A DNA stretch of 64,000 nucleotides from contig CALHAI010000006.1 of NCBI GenBank assembly GCA_937934295.1, forward strand, positions 62,001 through 126,000. Reading direction: 5' to 3'. The position numbers and the translations under genes were made by a program. A model generated the notes under the pieces. The model did not search any database. It was given only the letters and a program-made list of their open reading frames with translations, and was not told the origin of the DNA. Shown in pieces: positions 43,356 through 52,328 of this stretch (positions are counted from its first letter, which is position 1; every line of letters begins with the position of its first letter). The stretch comes from an uncultured Blastocatellia bacterium. GTDB taxonomy: Bacteria; Acidobacteriota; Blastocatellia; HR10.

Positions 43356-44918
43356 CTACGGGATCGTCCCCGAGAGGACAGAGCGGTTCGGACCGACCCC
43401 TCGACTGGCGCGCGCGACGATCATCACCACATCGTCGCCCGCTTTCAATCCCTCGAAGACGCGCTTGACGTCTTCCGGGCCGCGAATCTCCGTGCGATTG
43501 ATCGAGAGGATCACATCGCCCGGTATGAGGCCAAGGGTCTCAGCGACGCTCTCCTCTTCGATCTCCCCGACGACGGCCCCGCGAACAGCTCCGAGCTTGA
43601 GGACGTCGGCCACATGAGGCGTCACCGGTTCCAGCCTCGCGCCCAACTGCGGCGGTCCGGATGACTTCCTCTCCTCCGGCGGCTGAGCGTTCTTGCCGCG
43701 AGGCTCACCTCGCAACGGCTCCTCACGACGATCCGCCAGCGACGGACGAACGCCGAGTTTAACGCTGGTGATGTACTCGCGCCCATCGCGGATATACTTC
43801 AATCGCACCGTGCGCCCGACGTCCATCGAGGCCACGCGCCGCGTGAGATCGCGACTGTCTCGGACCGGCTCGCCGTCGATCTCCACGATGATGTCACCCG
43901 TCTGCAATCCCGCTTGTGCCGCCGGGCTCTCCGGATCCGTGAGGCTCTCGACGAGCGCTCCCTGCGGCTCCTTCAATCCATTCAAGCGCGCGATCGGTGG
44001 CGTCACCGGCTTCACATAGACCCCCAAATACCCCCGCGCGACGCGGCCACGACGAACCAGTTGATTGTAGACCTCAACGGCCAAAGACGACGGCAGCGCG
44101 AACCCCACGCCGTTGAAATAGCCGGTGCTTGTCGAGATCTGCGTGTTGATGCCGACGACCTCCCCCATCAAATTGACGAGCGGCCCGCCGGAATTCCCAG
44201 GATTGATCGCCGCATCCGTCTGCAAGAAACGCTGGAACGGCGCGTTCTCCCCATCGGTGATGCGATCCTTCGCGCTGATGATTCCCGCCGTGACCGTTTG
44301 CTCCAACCCGAATGGACTGCCGATGGCCAGGACCCAATCGCCGACGCGCAGTTTATTCGAGTCGCCCATGCGCGCGTAGGGGAAGGGTTCGCTCCGCGAG
44401 ATCTTGATCACAGCCAGATCTGTCTCCGGATCCACGCCGATCACCTCTGGCGTATAGGTCTTGCCGTCGAAGGTCTTGACGCGAACCGTCGAAGCGCCGC
44501 GAATGACGTGGTAGTTGGTGAGGATGTACCCCTCCGGATCCACAATCACGCCCGATCCCGTCCCGCGGCGCGGCCGTCCGCGCGGGCCAAAGAAGAAATC
44601 GAAAGGATCCTCCGAGCGCCGACCCGTTCGGGCAGCCTCCGTCTCAATATGGACGACGGCGGGCTCGACCTGGTGGGCGACCTGCGCGAAGGCCTCCGAG
44701 AGGGCGAGCGCCGTCGCGAGCGCTCCCGTCGGCGCGACGTGGCTCTCGCTCACCTGAAGCAGCCGTGTCGATGGCCGAGCCGAGGTCCCCCCGGAGATCC
44801 ACACTCCTAAACCGATGCCGAGAACCACACTCAGGCCCAAGCCGATCGGCATCATCCATCGCTTCCAGGGCCCTCTTGTCGGCAAAGGGCCGGCCGTTCC
44901 TTCCGACATGCGTTCCAT
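43356..44918 (-). CDS. HtrA/DegP-family serine protease with two PDZ domains
   Basis: ATG 44918 has GGGAGG 5 bases upstream. The 520-residue protein is anchored by one N-terminal helix (about residues 23-43). The trypsin-like domain shows the catalytic triad: His in ILTNYHVIRG, Asp in DPETDLAVIKI, Ser in INPGNSGGPLV. Two PDZ domains follow (VKPVTPPIARLNGLKEPQGALV and the C-terminal GLIPGDVILSINRTEI). It degrades or refolds damaged proteins outside the membrane. The promoter is divergent from the Lol-like operon. The C-terminus ends with VLSGTIP. Confidence 0.94.
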   Translation of the reverse strand: MERMSEGTAGPLPTRGPWKRWMMPIGLGLSVVLGIGLGVWISGGTSARPSTRLLQVSESHVAPTGALATALALSEAFAQVAHQVEPAVVHIETEAARTGRRSEDPFDFFFGPRGRPRRGTGSGVIVDPEGYILTNYHVIRGASTVRVKTFDGKTYTPEVIGVDPETDLAVIKISRSEPFPYARMGDSNKLRVGDWVLAIGSPFGLEQTVTAGIISAKDRITDGENAPFQRFLQTDAAINPGNSGGPLVNLMGEVVGINTQISTSTGYFNGVGFALPSSLAVEVYNQLVRRGRVARGYLGVYVKPVTPPIARLNGLKEPQGALVESLTDPESPAAQAGLQTGDIIVEIDGEPVRDSRDLTRRVASMDVGRTVRLKYIRDGREYITSVKLGVRPSLADRREEPLRGEPRGKNAQPPEERKSSGPPQLGARLEPVTPHVADVLKLGAVRGAVVGEIEEESVAETLGLIPGDVILSINRTEIRGPEDVKRVFEGLKAGDDVVMIVARASRGVGPNRSVLSGTIP

Positions 44919-44952
44919 GTTCGCCTCCCTCAGAGTGTGCTCACGCCTGTTC

Positions 44953-44958
44953 ATTATA
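44953..44958 (-). promoter_or_regulatory. Extended -10 of the htrA operon
   Basis: The minus strand carries TATAAT preceded by TGG, an extended -10 (TGn), with no good -35. It lies 34 bases before ATG 44918 and faces away from the divergent promoter at 44995-45024. Confidence 0.5.
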
Positions 44959-44994
44959 CCAGATTCGCAGCGCATATCGAGTCACTCGCGGCGT

Positions 44995-45024
44995 TTGACA
45001 GTGGCTCGCCTCATCTGGTAGTTT
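44995..45024 (+). promoter_or_regulatory. Promoter of the Lol-like operon
   Basis: A perfect TTGACA (44995-45000) and TAGTTT (45019-45024) have an 18-base spacer. The -10 ends 17 bases before GTG 45042. Only about 35 bases separate it from the htrA -10, so the two promoters could be co-regulated. Confidence 0.5.
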
Positions 45025-45041
45025 GCCTATTTCGACGGACG

Positions 45042-46037
45042 GTGAACGCGGGGCTCTGTATCAAGAAAGGCGGCGCAGTCCTCCTTATTGTGTGGGGCCT
45101 GTCGAGCAGCCTCGGCTGTGGTCTTGTCTCGCGCGAGGTCAAGGTGCCACAACTGGTCGCTCCGTTGAGCACGGCGACATTAGAGGACTTGCTCTCGCGC
45201 TTGAACGACTTTCAGCAGGTGCGCACGCTCTCGGCACGCGTTGCCATTCAGTTCCAGACCGAAGTGCCCGAATCGGGATTGGGTCGGCGCTATCGCACGG
45301 CCGATGGACGACTGATCCTCGCGCGGCCAGCCAACGTGCGCCTGCTCATTCAAGCGCCACTGGTGAAGACGACCATCGCCGAGCTGGCCTCGGACGGTCA
45401 TCGGTTTCAGCTCCTCGTCTATCCTGAAGAGCATCGCCTCTTTGTCGAGGGTTCGAACGATCGAGATTACACAGAGCGCGAAGAAGCGCTCGAGCGCAAT
45501 CCGCAGTGGCGTGAGGTCGGATCGCTGCGCCGCGTCCGCCCACAGCACCTCACCGAGGCGCTGTTGTGGGAACCGGTGGAGGCGACCGAGACGAACGGGC
45601 TCACCGCGCTGGAAGAATTCCGGCAGATCGAGGAGGAGCGCGCGCCCGGGCAAAAGCCGCGCTGGATCATCCGCAGCTATTATATCATCTCGCTGCTGGA
45701 ACCGATCGGGCCCAATCGCGCGCGCATCCGGAGGAAATTCTGGTTCGATCGCACGCGCGGCCTGCTCCTTGTGCGGCAACAGGTCTTCGGTGAAGCGGGC
45801 GAAATCCGCAGCGAGATTCGCTACGAGGAATTCACGACTGCTCCGAACTCCTCGTCTCTCATCCCCGTCGAGATTCGGATCGCGCGCCCATACGATCGGT
45901 ACGTGGTCCGCCTTGGCTTGGACCGCACGAGCTTAGTCATCAATGGCGAGGTCTCCCAGGCGCTCTTCCACTTAGAGAAACCCGCCGAGTGGGGGGACGC
46001 CGTCCGGGTCATCAATCTCGATCGAAAAGGGAATTGA
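45042..46037 (+). CDS. LolB-like outer-membrane lipoprotein-sorting lipoprotein
   Basis: From GTG 45042 the 331-residue product has a lipoprotein signal (GGAVLLIVWGLSSSLGC; Cys near residue 26). A LolA/LolB-type half-barrel follows: LNDFQQVRTLSARVAIQFQ, RTADGRLILARPANVRLLIQAP, LASDGHRFQLLVYPEEHRLFVEG. The C-terminal half adds further beta strands and is longer than E. coli LolB (~200 residues). Frames upstream of 45042 overlap the promoter and are ignored. It is one base from the FtsX permease start, heading the operon. A role as lipoprotein receptor is inferred from fold and neighbours. Confidence 0.75.
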   Translation: MNAGLCIKKGGAVLLIVWGLSSSLGCGLVSREVKVPQLVAPLSTATLEDLLSRLNDFQQVRTLSARVAIQFQTEVPESGLGRRYRTADGRLILARPANVRLLIQAPLVKTTIAELASDGHRFQLLVYPEEHRLFVEGSNDRDYTEREEALERNPQWREVGSLRRVRPQHLTEALLWEPVEATETNGLTALEEFRQIEEERAPGQKPRWIIRSYYIISLLEPIGPNRARIRRKFWFDRTRGLLLVRQQVFGEAGEIRSEIRYEEFTTAPNSSSLIPVEIRIARPYDRYVVRLGLDRTSLVINGEVSQALFHLEKPAEWGDAVRVINLDRKGN

Positions 46038-47159
46038 ATGCGGCATAGCTTCGTCCTGGCCAATCTCCTGGCGCGTCCGACGCGAACGATCGCGAGCATG
46101 CTCGGGATCGCCTTAGGCGTCGTGTTGATCCTGGTGACCGTCGGATTGGCGCGCGGGATCCTCTATGAGACAGGACAGCGAGAGAAGAACGTCGGCGCGG
46201 AGATCATCTTTCAGTCCGCCGGCACGCTGGGGGCGAGCATCACGGCGACGCCCATGGCACTGCCCATCGCTTACGCCAAACGCCTGCGCGAGATCGAGGG
46301 CGTGCGCGCCGTCACCCCCATCGGACGCTATATTCGGAGCGGAGCCGGCGGCATCGGCTTCGAGATGATCGAAGGCATCGTTGATCACCCGACCGACGAC
46401 TACACGACCTACGCGGCGATCAGTGGCATCCGCATCGTCGAAGGGCGCCCCCTGCAGAGCGATGAGGAGATCATCGTGGATCGTCACTACGCGACGACGA
46501 AGAAGCTCGCTCCCGGCTCGCGCATAGAGCTTCTCAATCACACCTTCACAGTCGCCGGCATCTACGAGCCCGAGAGCGGTGCGCGCGTGAAGATGCGGCT
46601 CACGAAGATGCAGCAGTTGCTCGGCGCCATAGGGAAATGTTCCTCCCTCCTCGTGAAATGCTTCGACCCGAATGAGCAGGAGCGTGTCGCCGAACGCATC
46701 GAAGCTCTCCTGCCCGGAAATCAAATCATCTTCACGCGCGATATCCCAAGCTACTACGATCGTGGCATCCCGTCGCTCAACATCTTCCTGCGCGTTGTCG
46801 TCGGACTGGCGCTCACCGTCAGCGCGCTCGTCATCCTGCTGGCCATGTACACGTCCATCACCGAGCGCACGCGCGAGATCGGCATCTTGAAATCGCTCGG
46901 CGCCTCGCGTCGCTTCATCATCGCCGCCATTGAGAAGGAGGCGTTGACGATCAGCGCGTTGGGCGTCGCCGTCGGATATGTCCTCTCGTTCCTCACGAAA
47001 GTGGGCATCATGCGCTATACCTCGCTCATCGTGCGGTTCGAGTGGCCGTGGCTCCTTGTGGCGACGTTCGTGGGCCTTCTGGCCGGTGCTCTGGGCGCTC
47101 TGTATCCGGCCGTGCGCGCCGCCCGTCAGGATCCCGTCCGAGCGCTCGCGTATGAGTGA
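46038..47159 (+). CDS. ABC transporter permease, FtsX/MacB-LolE type
   Basis: The 373-residue permease has one N-terminal helix ([23 protein letters not shown]), a large extracytoplasmic MacB_PCD-like domain (about residues 45-240), and three C-terminal helices forming the FtsX domain. The conserved cytoplasmic coupling segment [19 protein letters not shown] lies between the first two of these. This is the topology of LolC/LolE and MacB. It follows the lipoprotein gene with no gap and precedes the ATPase gene by 13 bases. A single permease gene implies a homodimer. Confidence 0.9.
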   Translation: MRHSFVLANLLARPTRTIASMLGIALGVVLILVTVGLARGILYETGQREKNVGAEIIFQSAGTLGASITATPMALPIAYAKRLREIEGVRAVTPIGRYIRSGAGGIGFEMIEGIVDHPTDDYTTYAAISGIRIVEGRPLQSDEEIIVDRHYATTKKLAPGSRIELLNHTFTVAGIYEPESGARVKMRLTKMQQLLGAIGKCSSLLVKCFDPNEQERVAERIEALLPGNQIIFTRDIPSYYDRGIPSLNIFLRVVVGLALTVSALVILLAMYTSITERTREIGILKSLGASRRFIIAAIEKEALTISALGVAVGYVLSFLTKVGIMRYTSLIVRFEWPWLLVATFVGLLAGALGALYPAVRAARQDPVRALAYE

Positions 47160-47172
47160 TGGAGGGACACCG

Positions 47173-47859
47173 ATGTCGGTCATCTTGAAGACCGTGGATT
47201 TGCACATGATCTACCGTACAGGCAAAGTCGGCGTCCATGCCCTGCGCGGCGTGAATCTGGAGGTCGAGCGCGGGGAGTTCGTCGCCATCATGGGACCCTC
47301 CGGCTGCGGCAAGTCTACACTCCTGCACATCATCGGCGGATTGCTCACGCCCACCGCTGGCCGGGTCTACGTCGATGGCATCGAGATCACGAGCCTCTCG
47401 GACGCCGAGCGCACGGAACTCCGACGGCGCCGGATCGGCTTCGTCTTCCAACGCCTGAACCTCTTCCCCACCCTCACGGTGGAGGGGAATCTGCGGCTGG
47501 CCGAGCGCATCTATTACAACGGGACACGCGACATCGAAGGGGATCCGGAACGTCGCCGCCAGATCCTCCGCCTACTCGGCCTCGAAGACAAGCTGAACCA
47601 TAAGCCGAACGAACTGAGCGGCGGCGAGCAGCAGCGCGTGGCCATCGCCCGCGCCATCATCAATCGCCCGGCGATCATCCTCGCCGATGAACCGACCGGC
47701 AGTCTCGATTCCGAGAATTCGCAAATCGTCCTCCGCATGTTGAAAGAGCTGAATGCTCACTTCGGCCAAACCATCGTGATGATCACCCACAATCCCGAGG
47801 CCGCCGCCATGGCCAACCGCATCATCCACATGCGCGACGGGAAGATCATTGCTCCGTGA
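47173..47859 (+). CDS. ABC transporter ATP-binding protein, LolD/MacB type
   Basis: The 228-residue ATPase has Walker [11 protein letters not shown]-loop [13 protein letters not shown], signature [14 protein letters not shown], Walker [13 protein letters not shown] and the switch MITHNPEAA. The [17 protein letters not shown] region matches the LolD/FtsE/MacB branch. ATG 47173 lies 6 bases after GGAGGG; an upstream ATG (47152) overlapping the permease is in frame but less well spaced. It powers the FtsX permease. Confidence 0.93.
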   Translation: MSVILKTVDLHMIYRTGKVGVHALRGVNLEVERGEFVAIMGPSGCGKSTLLHIIGGLLTPTAGRVYVDGIEITSLSDAERTELRRRRIGFVFQRLNLFPTLTVEGNLRLAERIYYNGTRDIEGDPERRRQILRLLGLEDKLNHKPNELSGGEQQRVAIARAIINRPAIILADEPTGSLDSENSQIVLRMLKELNAHFGQTIVMITHNPEAAAMANRIIHMRDGKIIAP

Positions 47860-47925
47860 ACGACTCCCCCCTTGTCGCCAACCGCGTCCTTTCGTACAAT
47901 TTACCCCTTGCGCGCGGGGATGGGT

Positions 47926-48195
47926 ATGAAGCTGCTCGCGGCGCTCAAGAGTGTCTTGCTCTGGTCTTATGAGCGCGGGACATGGCAATATGATGTGCTC
48001 TGTCTCGTGATCCTCGCCTTCATCTTCCTGACGCCGAGCTATTGGTTCAATCGTTCGGGCGCCAACTTGATCTCACATCGTGGGGTGGAGCAGCGCGAGA
48101 CGCCCCCCCGACCTCCTGTGCGAGCGAACGCGCCGCCATCGGAGAAGCAAAGGAGCGATGCGCGAATCCCTCCCGCGCCGGCCATTGACAAGTAG
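47926..48195 (+). CDS. Small single-pass membrane protein, YERGTWQYDV type
   Basis: The 89-residue protein has a short N-terminal amphipathic stretch (KLLAALKSVLLW), the segment SYERGTWQYDVLCLVILAFIFLTPSYWF containing one membrane helix, and a Pro/Arg/Glu-rich hydrophilic tail of about 45 residues. The YERGTWQYD-helix-LTP pattern recalls a conserved acidobacterial hypothetical family; this is from memory and unnamed. ATG 47920 (two codons upstream) is an equal alternative start. It lies between the ATPase and the LolA-like gene, so a role in the transport system is plausible. Confidence 0.7.
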   Translation: MKLLAALKSVLLWSYERGTWQYDVLCLVILAFIFLTPSYWFNRSGANLISHRGVEQRETPPRPPVRANAPPSEKQRSDARIPPAPAIDK

Positions 48196-48228
48196 CGCTT
48201 CCCTCACCTATCTTGCGGTGAGCGCCGT

Positions 48229-48960
48229 ATGTGGAAGACGTGGACGACATCGAGGCGATGGGTGAAGGTCCTCTCGGGCTTAGGCGCTGCACTCGCCCTT
48301 TTGAGCACGCCTTTGCCGCGCAGTCATGGAGCGCCCAATTCGGACATGGCCGTCACGCCGATTCTGGAGCGGATGACGCAGGCCGTGCGACGCATGCAAA
48401 CGCTGCGCGCCGCGCTCAGTCAGGAGAAGTTCTACGTGCAGCTTGGTCTGAAAGATCCGCCCGAAAAGGGCGTCCTCTATATGAAGCGGAAGGACGAACG
48501 AAACGTCTTCCTCCGCATCGAGATCACCGTCCCCGAAACACGGATCATCACGGTCAAAGGCGACCGCTTCCTGCTCTATCAGCCCCGGATCAATCAGGCG
48601 ATCGAAGGCGTCATTGATCGCCACGCGCTGCGCGCCGCCGCCGGCTTCCTCGCCTATCTCTTCAACGGCCTCGCTCAGGCCGCCGAAGATTACGAGATCG
48701 CCTTCGTCGGGCAGGAGACGATCGAGGGCCGTCGCCTCTCGCATCTGGTCCTCACCCCGAAGCCGAATCGGCGCGGCCTCTATCGCCGCGTTGACCTCTG
48801 GGTAGATCACCAGCTCTGGTTGCCCACCGTGCAGAAGATCGTCGAAGCGAATCACGATGAGACGCTCCTCAAGCTCGAGGATGTGCGGCTCAACGTGAAT
48901 CTTCCCGAGAGCCTCTTCGAGCAAAAGCTCCCATCGGGCGTGCAACGGGTCAAAGGCTGA
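48229..48960 (+). CDS. LolA-like periplasmic carrier protein
   Basis: The 243-residue secreted protein has a signal peptide (VLSGLGAALALLSTPLPRSHGA). A LolA-type fold follows: ILERMTQAVRRMQTLRAALSQEKFYVQLGL, KGVLYMKRKDERNVFLRIEIT, ETRIITVKGDRFLLYQPRINQ, and late strands LTPKPNRRGLYRRVDLWVDHQLWLPTVQKIVEANHDETLLKL. In E. coli LolA ferries lipoproteins from LolCDE to LolB. It lies 33 bases after the small membrane gene and completes a Lol-like set. Confidence 0.85.
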   Translation: MWKTWTTSRRWVKVLSGLGAALALLSTPLPRSHGAPNSDMAVTPILERMTQAVRRMQTLRAALSQEKFYVQLGLKDPPEKGVLYMKRKDERNVFLRIEITVPETRIITVKGDRFLLYQPRINQAIEGVIDRHALRAAAGFLAYLFNGLAQAAEDYEIAFVGQETIEGRRLSHLVLTPKPNRRGLYRRVDLWVDHQLWLPTVQKIVEANHDETLLKLEDVRLNVNLPESLFEQKLPSGVQRVKG

Positions 48961-48989
48961 AGATTGATCCTCCCGTTTTGGAAAACTTC

Positions 48990-49018
48990 TTGACGATGCC
49001 CGCCCAATTTGATATAAG
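48990..49018 (+). promoter_or_regulatory. Promoter of the FG-GAP protein gene
   Basis: TTGACG (48990-48995) and TATAAG (49013-49018) with a 17-base spacer. The leader to ATG 49152 would be about 125 bases, one of the longest in the window, and contains a short ORF. Confidence 0.6.
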
Positions 49019-49047
49019 TGGACTTCGCCATGTGTGAGGAGGAAACG

Positions 49048-49131
49048 ATGAGGTGTTCTGGTCTTCGGAAAACCCTCAAACGCATCTCTCGTCCCCTCAC
49101 CCATTGGCCCAGAAGTGAAAGGATCTCATGA
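49048..49131 (+). CDS. Possible 27-residue leader peptide upstream of the FG-GAP gene
   Basis: The ATG at 49048 is preceded by GAGGAGG with 5-base spacing, and the ORF ends 20 bases before the FG-GAP start. The peptide is strongly basic (MRCSGLRKTLKRISRPL). Translation is suggested by the SD only; it could be a regulatory upstream ORF or chance. Confidence 0.3.
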   Translation: MRCSGLRKTLKRISRPLTHWPRSERIS

Positions 49132-49151
49132 CCGCATAAGGAGGGGTTCAC

Positions 49152-50864
49152 ATGTCTTGGCAAACGGTCCGACGCCTTTCTCCCCGAATCGTGGCGCTTG
49201 CGTCGCTCGCTCTTCTGATCTGCGGGTCGTGGCTCGTGCGCTCGGCGCGGCCTTCCCAGTCGCGCGAGGACGCCGTGCCCGCCCTAGACTTTCAACAAGG
49301 GGCTGACTGGACCTTGGTCGGGATGACCCCAGGAGATGGCATCACGGTGGAGGCTGCCGGCCAGATCTCCGGCAATATCAATGCCATCGCGGCCGATGTC
49401 AATGGGGATGGGACGAACGATTTCATCGTGGGCGTGCCGTACAATAACGGACCGGACGGAGCGCGCTCTAACTGTGGGGCCGTCTATATCGTCCTGGGGC
49501 GGCAGGGACAGAGACTGCCGCTTGTTCGAGACCTGGGTGCCGAAAAACCGGACGTCCTCATTTACGGGGCGGATTCGGGCGATCAGTTAGGTTCAAGCCT
49601 CGCTGCCGGCGATGTCAATGGGGATGGCGTGGCCGATGTGATCATTGGCGCTCCCTTTGCGGGCGGGCCGAATAACAGCCGGCCGAACGTAGGTGAGGTC
49701 TACGTCCTCTTTGGCGGTCCCTCCATCGCGGCTACTGCCGTGCGCGACCTGCGCGCTCTCTCGACTGCGGTCGATGTCACGATCATCGGATGGGGGGGAC
49801 CAGCAGGGAAGAACGTGCAGGATAATGCCGGCACAGCCGTCGCCGTGGGCGACGTGAACGGCGATGGGATCGCTGACCTCATCATCGGTGCACCGGGCGT
49901 GAAAGGCCCGGATGGAGGCCGAACTGGCCCCTTGGCCCATGCGGGCGCCATCTATATCCTCTATGGCTCTCGGAGCTGGACGCCCACCAAGGATATCGGG
50001 AGTAATCCGGCTTCGCCGTCTGCGGACATCGTGATCTATGGGCGAATAGTGGCCATTGCTTCAACTAAGGTTGGCGAAGGCCTTGGGCAGGCCGTGGCCG
50101 TGGGAGATGTCAACGGGGATAGAGTCGGAGATGTCATCGGAGGCGCACCTTCCTATACAACAGGAAACAACTTCTTCCAAGGACGAGTGTATGTGTTTTT
50201 TGGGAGCCGTCAACCGGCATCCCGGCGCGATACCTCAAAGACATCCGGCTCCGAAGCCCCGAACGTCACAATCAATGGGATTGACGAACTTGATTTTCTG
50301 GGAAGCACCGTTACGGCGGGCGATGTCAATGGGGACGGCGTGGATGATCTCATTCTCGGCGTCCCTCGAGGCTCTGGTCCGGGCAATGCGCGCGCGGGTG
50401 CAGGAGAGGTCTATGTCCTCTTTGGCAGCAGGTCATTAGGGGGAACTCGGGATCTTGAGAAAAATCCACCTGACGTGCGCTTCTACGGCGCGGATCCCGG
50501 GGATGCCTTGGGATTCGCTGTCGCCGTCGGAGATTGGGACGGAGATGGCCAAAAGGACTTGATCCTTGCAGCGCCGGCGGCTGACGGGCCGGAAAACCGA
50601 CGAGATGGGGCTGGCGAGATCTATATCATCCGCGGCGGAGCGGGCTTCCCGCTGGGCACGGTGGATTTCTCGGAGACGCCGCCCGATCCGAATCGAACGA
50701 TCTACGGCGCCATGATCGGAGATCAAGTGGGGTTCTCTCTTGCCGCGGCCGATCTGGACGGCGATGGGAAAGCGGACATCATCGCGACGTCTCCATTTGG
50801 GGATGGCCCGTCGGAGATTCGACGCCCGAAGGCTGGCGTGATCTATGCCATCCGAGGCCGATAG
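49152..50864 (+). CDS. Secreted FG-GAP repeat (integrin alpha-like) beta-propeller protein
   Basis: ATG 49152 follows AAGGAGGGG. The 570-residue protein has a signal peptide (RIVALASLALLICGSWLV). Seven FG-GAP repeats follow, each with a Ca-binding loop: DVNGDGTNDFIVGVP, DVNGDGVADVIIGAP, DVNGDGIADLIIGAP, DVNGDRVGDVIGGAP, DVNGDGVDDLILGVP, DWDGDGQKDLILAAP and DLDGDGKADIIATSP. Seven repeats suit one closed propeller. The fourth loop has lost a Gly-Asp pair (DRVGD) and may bind Ca poorly. It is extracellular and its ligand is unknown. The gene is monocistronic and ends at a strong hairpin. Confidence 0.9.
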   Translation: MSWQTVRRLSPRIVALASLALLICGSWLVRSARPSQSREDAVPALDFQQGADWTLVGMTPGDGITVEAAGQISGNINAIAADVNGDGTNDFIVGVPYNNGPDGARSNCGAVYIVLGRQGQRLPLVRDLGAEKPDVLIYGADSGDQLGSSLAAGDVNGDGVADVIIGAPFAGGPNNSRPNVGEVYVLFGGPSIAATAVRDLRALSTAVDVTIIGWGGPAGKNVQDNAGTAVAVGDVNGDGIADLIIGAPGVKGPDGGRTGPLAHAGAIYILYGSRSWTPTKDIGSNPASPSADIVIYGRIVAIASTKVGEGLGQAVAVGDVNGDRVGDVIGGAPSYTTGNNFFQGRVYVFFGSRQPASRRDTSKTSGSEAPNVTINGIDELDFLGSTVTAGDVNGDGVDDLILGVPRGSGPGNARAGAGEVYVLFGSRSLGGTRDLEKNPPDVRFYGADPGDALGFAVAVGDWDGDGQKDLILAAPAADGPENRRDGAGEIYIIRGGAGFPLGTVDFSETPPDPNRTIYGAMIGDQVGFSLAAADLDGDGKADIIATSPFGDGPSEIRRPKAGVIYAIRGR

Positions 50865-50873
50865 CTCGGACAG

Positions 50874-50898
50874 AGGGGCGAAGGGATTCGCCCCTTTT
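50874..50898. terminator. Rho-independent terminator after the FG-GAP gene
   Basis: AGGGGCGAA (50874-50882) and TTCGCCCCT (50887-50895) form a perfect 9-bp stem with a GGGA tetraloop, followed by TTT. It may also serve the convergent hutI gene. Confidence 0.8.
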
Positions 50899-50925
50899 GG
50901 TGTTCGCTTCTAACGGACGACCGAT

Positions 50926-52209
50926 CTACGTCGCCTCTGCTTTCCGTTCATACACCAAGCGGCCACGGACGAAGACGGCCCGCACCATGTTCGTGCCGAA
51001 GAAATAAGGGATCTGACGATAATCTGAGGCCTCGAAGAGGACGAGGTCGGCTCGCTTACCGACCTCGAGCGATCCCACCTGATGTCCGCGATCGAGACTA
51101 TAGGCGGCGTTGATCGTCGCCGCTGCGATCGCTTCGGCCGGCGTCATTCTCATCTGCGCGCAGGCGAGCGCGAGGATCATCGGCATACTCGGCGTGGGCG
51201 AGGTCCCCGGATTGAAATCCGTGGCGAGGACGACGGGGACGCCCGCTTCGATGAGCTTTCGCGCTGGGGGGTAATCGCATCGGCCGAGATGAAAGCACGC
51301 TCCGGGGAGAAGGACGGCCATCACTCCGGCTTCCGCCAAGGCCGCGATGTCCTCGTCGGCGATCTTCTCCAAGTGATCGGCTGTCCGCACGCGAAACTCA
51401 GCGGCCAAGCGCGCGGCGCCCGAGCGCGTGAGTTGTTCCGCGTGAAGGCGAAGCTTCAACCCATGAGCGCGTGCGGCTTCCATCAAAAGTCGCGCCTCTT
51501 CCACCGTGAACGCGCCCACATCGCAAAAGACATCATGATACTCCGCCAGACCTTCGCGCGCGACTTCTGGCAACAGCTCCTCCACGATCATCCGAATGTA
51601 GGCTGAACGATTGGCGGCATATTCTTCGGGAACGACATGAGCGGCTAGAAGCGTCGGGATGATCTCGGCCGGACCTTCTCGGTGAAGCCGTCGGATCACG
51701 CGCAGGATCTTCAGCTCTTCCTCTCGGCTCAAGCCATATCCGCTTTTGACTTCGACCATCGTCGTCCCGTGTTCGAGGAACCATTGAAGGCGGCGGCGCG
51801 CGATCGCCAGCAGTTCATCCTCGGATGCCGCGCGCGTTCGGCGCACGGTCATGCGAATACCGCCTCCTCGGCGAGCAATCTCCTCGTAGCTCAGGCCGCG
51901 CGTCCGCCATTCGAACTCCTGCACGCGATCGCCGGCGAAGACCAGATGTGTGTGCGCGTCCACAAAGCCCGGCAGCACGACCAGGCCGCGCGCATCCCAT
52001 CGCTCCACGTCGCCGGGAAGCGCGGCTTCCAACGCCTCCGTCGGTCCGACGGCGGCAATGAGCTCGCCTTCGATCAACACGGCGCCATTCTCGATGAGGC
52101 CCAGCTCCTCAAGCTCTCGACCGACGCGCGGCCGGTTCGGCCCGGCGAGCGTCACCACCTGAGCCGCCGAATGCAGGAACAACGGCCGTGCTTTCTCCCG
52201 ATCGGTCAT
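50926..52209 (-). CDS. hutI: Imidazolonepropionase
   Basis: HutI hydrolyses imidazolone-5-propionate to formiminoglutamate in histidine degradation. The 427-residue amidohydrolase shows the metal motif FVDAHTHLVFAGDR, FEWRTRGLSYEEIARRGGGI, KSGYGLSREEELK, LRLHAEQL with a His ligand, the active-site TADHLEK, and ATDFNPGTSPTPSMPM with the metal Asp. ATG 52209 has GAGGAGGGGAGG immediately upstream. No hutH/hutU genes are in the window, so the rest of the pathway lies elsewhere. Confidence 0.95.
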   Translation of the reverse strand: MTDREKARPLFLHSAAQVVTLAGPNRPRVGRELEELGLIENGAVLIEGELIAAVGPTEALEAALPGDVERWDARGLVVLPGFVDAHTHLVFAGDRVQEFEWRTRGLSYEEIARRGGGIRMTVRRTRAASEDELLAIARRRLQWFLEHGTTMVEVKSGYGLSREEELKILRVIRRLHREGPAEIIPTLLAAHVVPEEYAANRSAYIRMIVEELLPEVAREGLAEYHDVFCDVGAFTVEEARLLMEAARAHGLKLRLHAEQLTRSGAARLAAEFRVRTADHLEKIADEDIAALAEAGVMAVLLPGACFHLGRCDYPPARKLIEAGVPVVLATDFNPGTSPTPSMPMILALACAQMRMTPAEAIAAATINAAYSLDRGHQVGSLEVGKRADLVLFEASDYRQIPYFFGTNMVRAVFVRGRLVYERKAEAT

Positions 52210-52286
52210 CCTCCCCTCCTCGCCGAGTATCCTACTTCCCCCCGGCGAGAGCGGCAACCGATCGAGCATCCTCTCGATTCGATGTC

Positions 52287-52316
52287 TTTGCGCGGCGCGG
52301 AGCGATCGGCTATACT
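52287..52316 (+). promoter_or_regulatory. Promoter of the AmgK-like kinase operon
   Basis: TTTGCG (52287-52292) and TATACT (52311-52316) with an 18-base spacer. The -10 ends 12 bases before ATG 52329 and no SD is present, again suggesting a nearly leaderless mRNA. Confidence 0.5.
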
Positions 52317-52328
52317 GCCAGAACGAAC

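Noticed and set aside
45440-45475. GGTTCGAA sequence resembling a tRNA T-loop
   Set aside because: It lies within the LolB-like coding sequence and no acceptor or anticodon stems can be built around it.
49390-50780. Repeated DNA motif gatgtcaatggggatgg as a direct-repeat array
   Set aside because: It is explained by the repeated calcium-binding loop codons of the FG-GAP protein, at irregular spacing.
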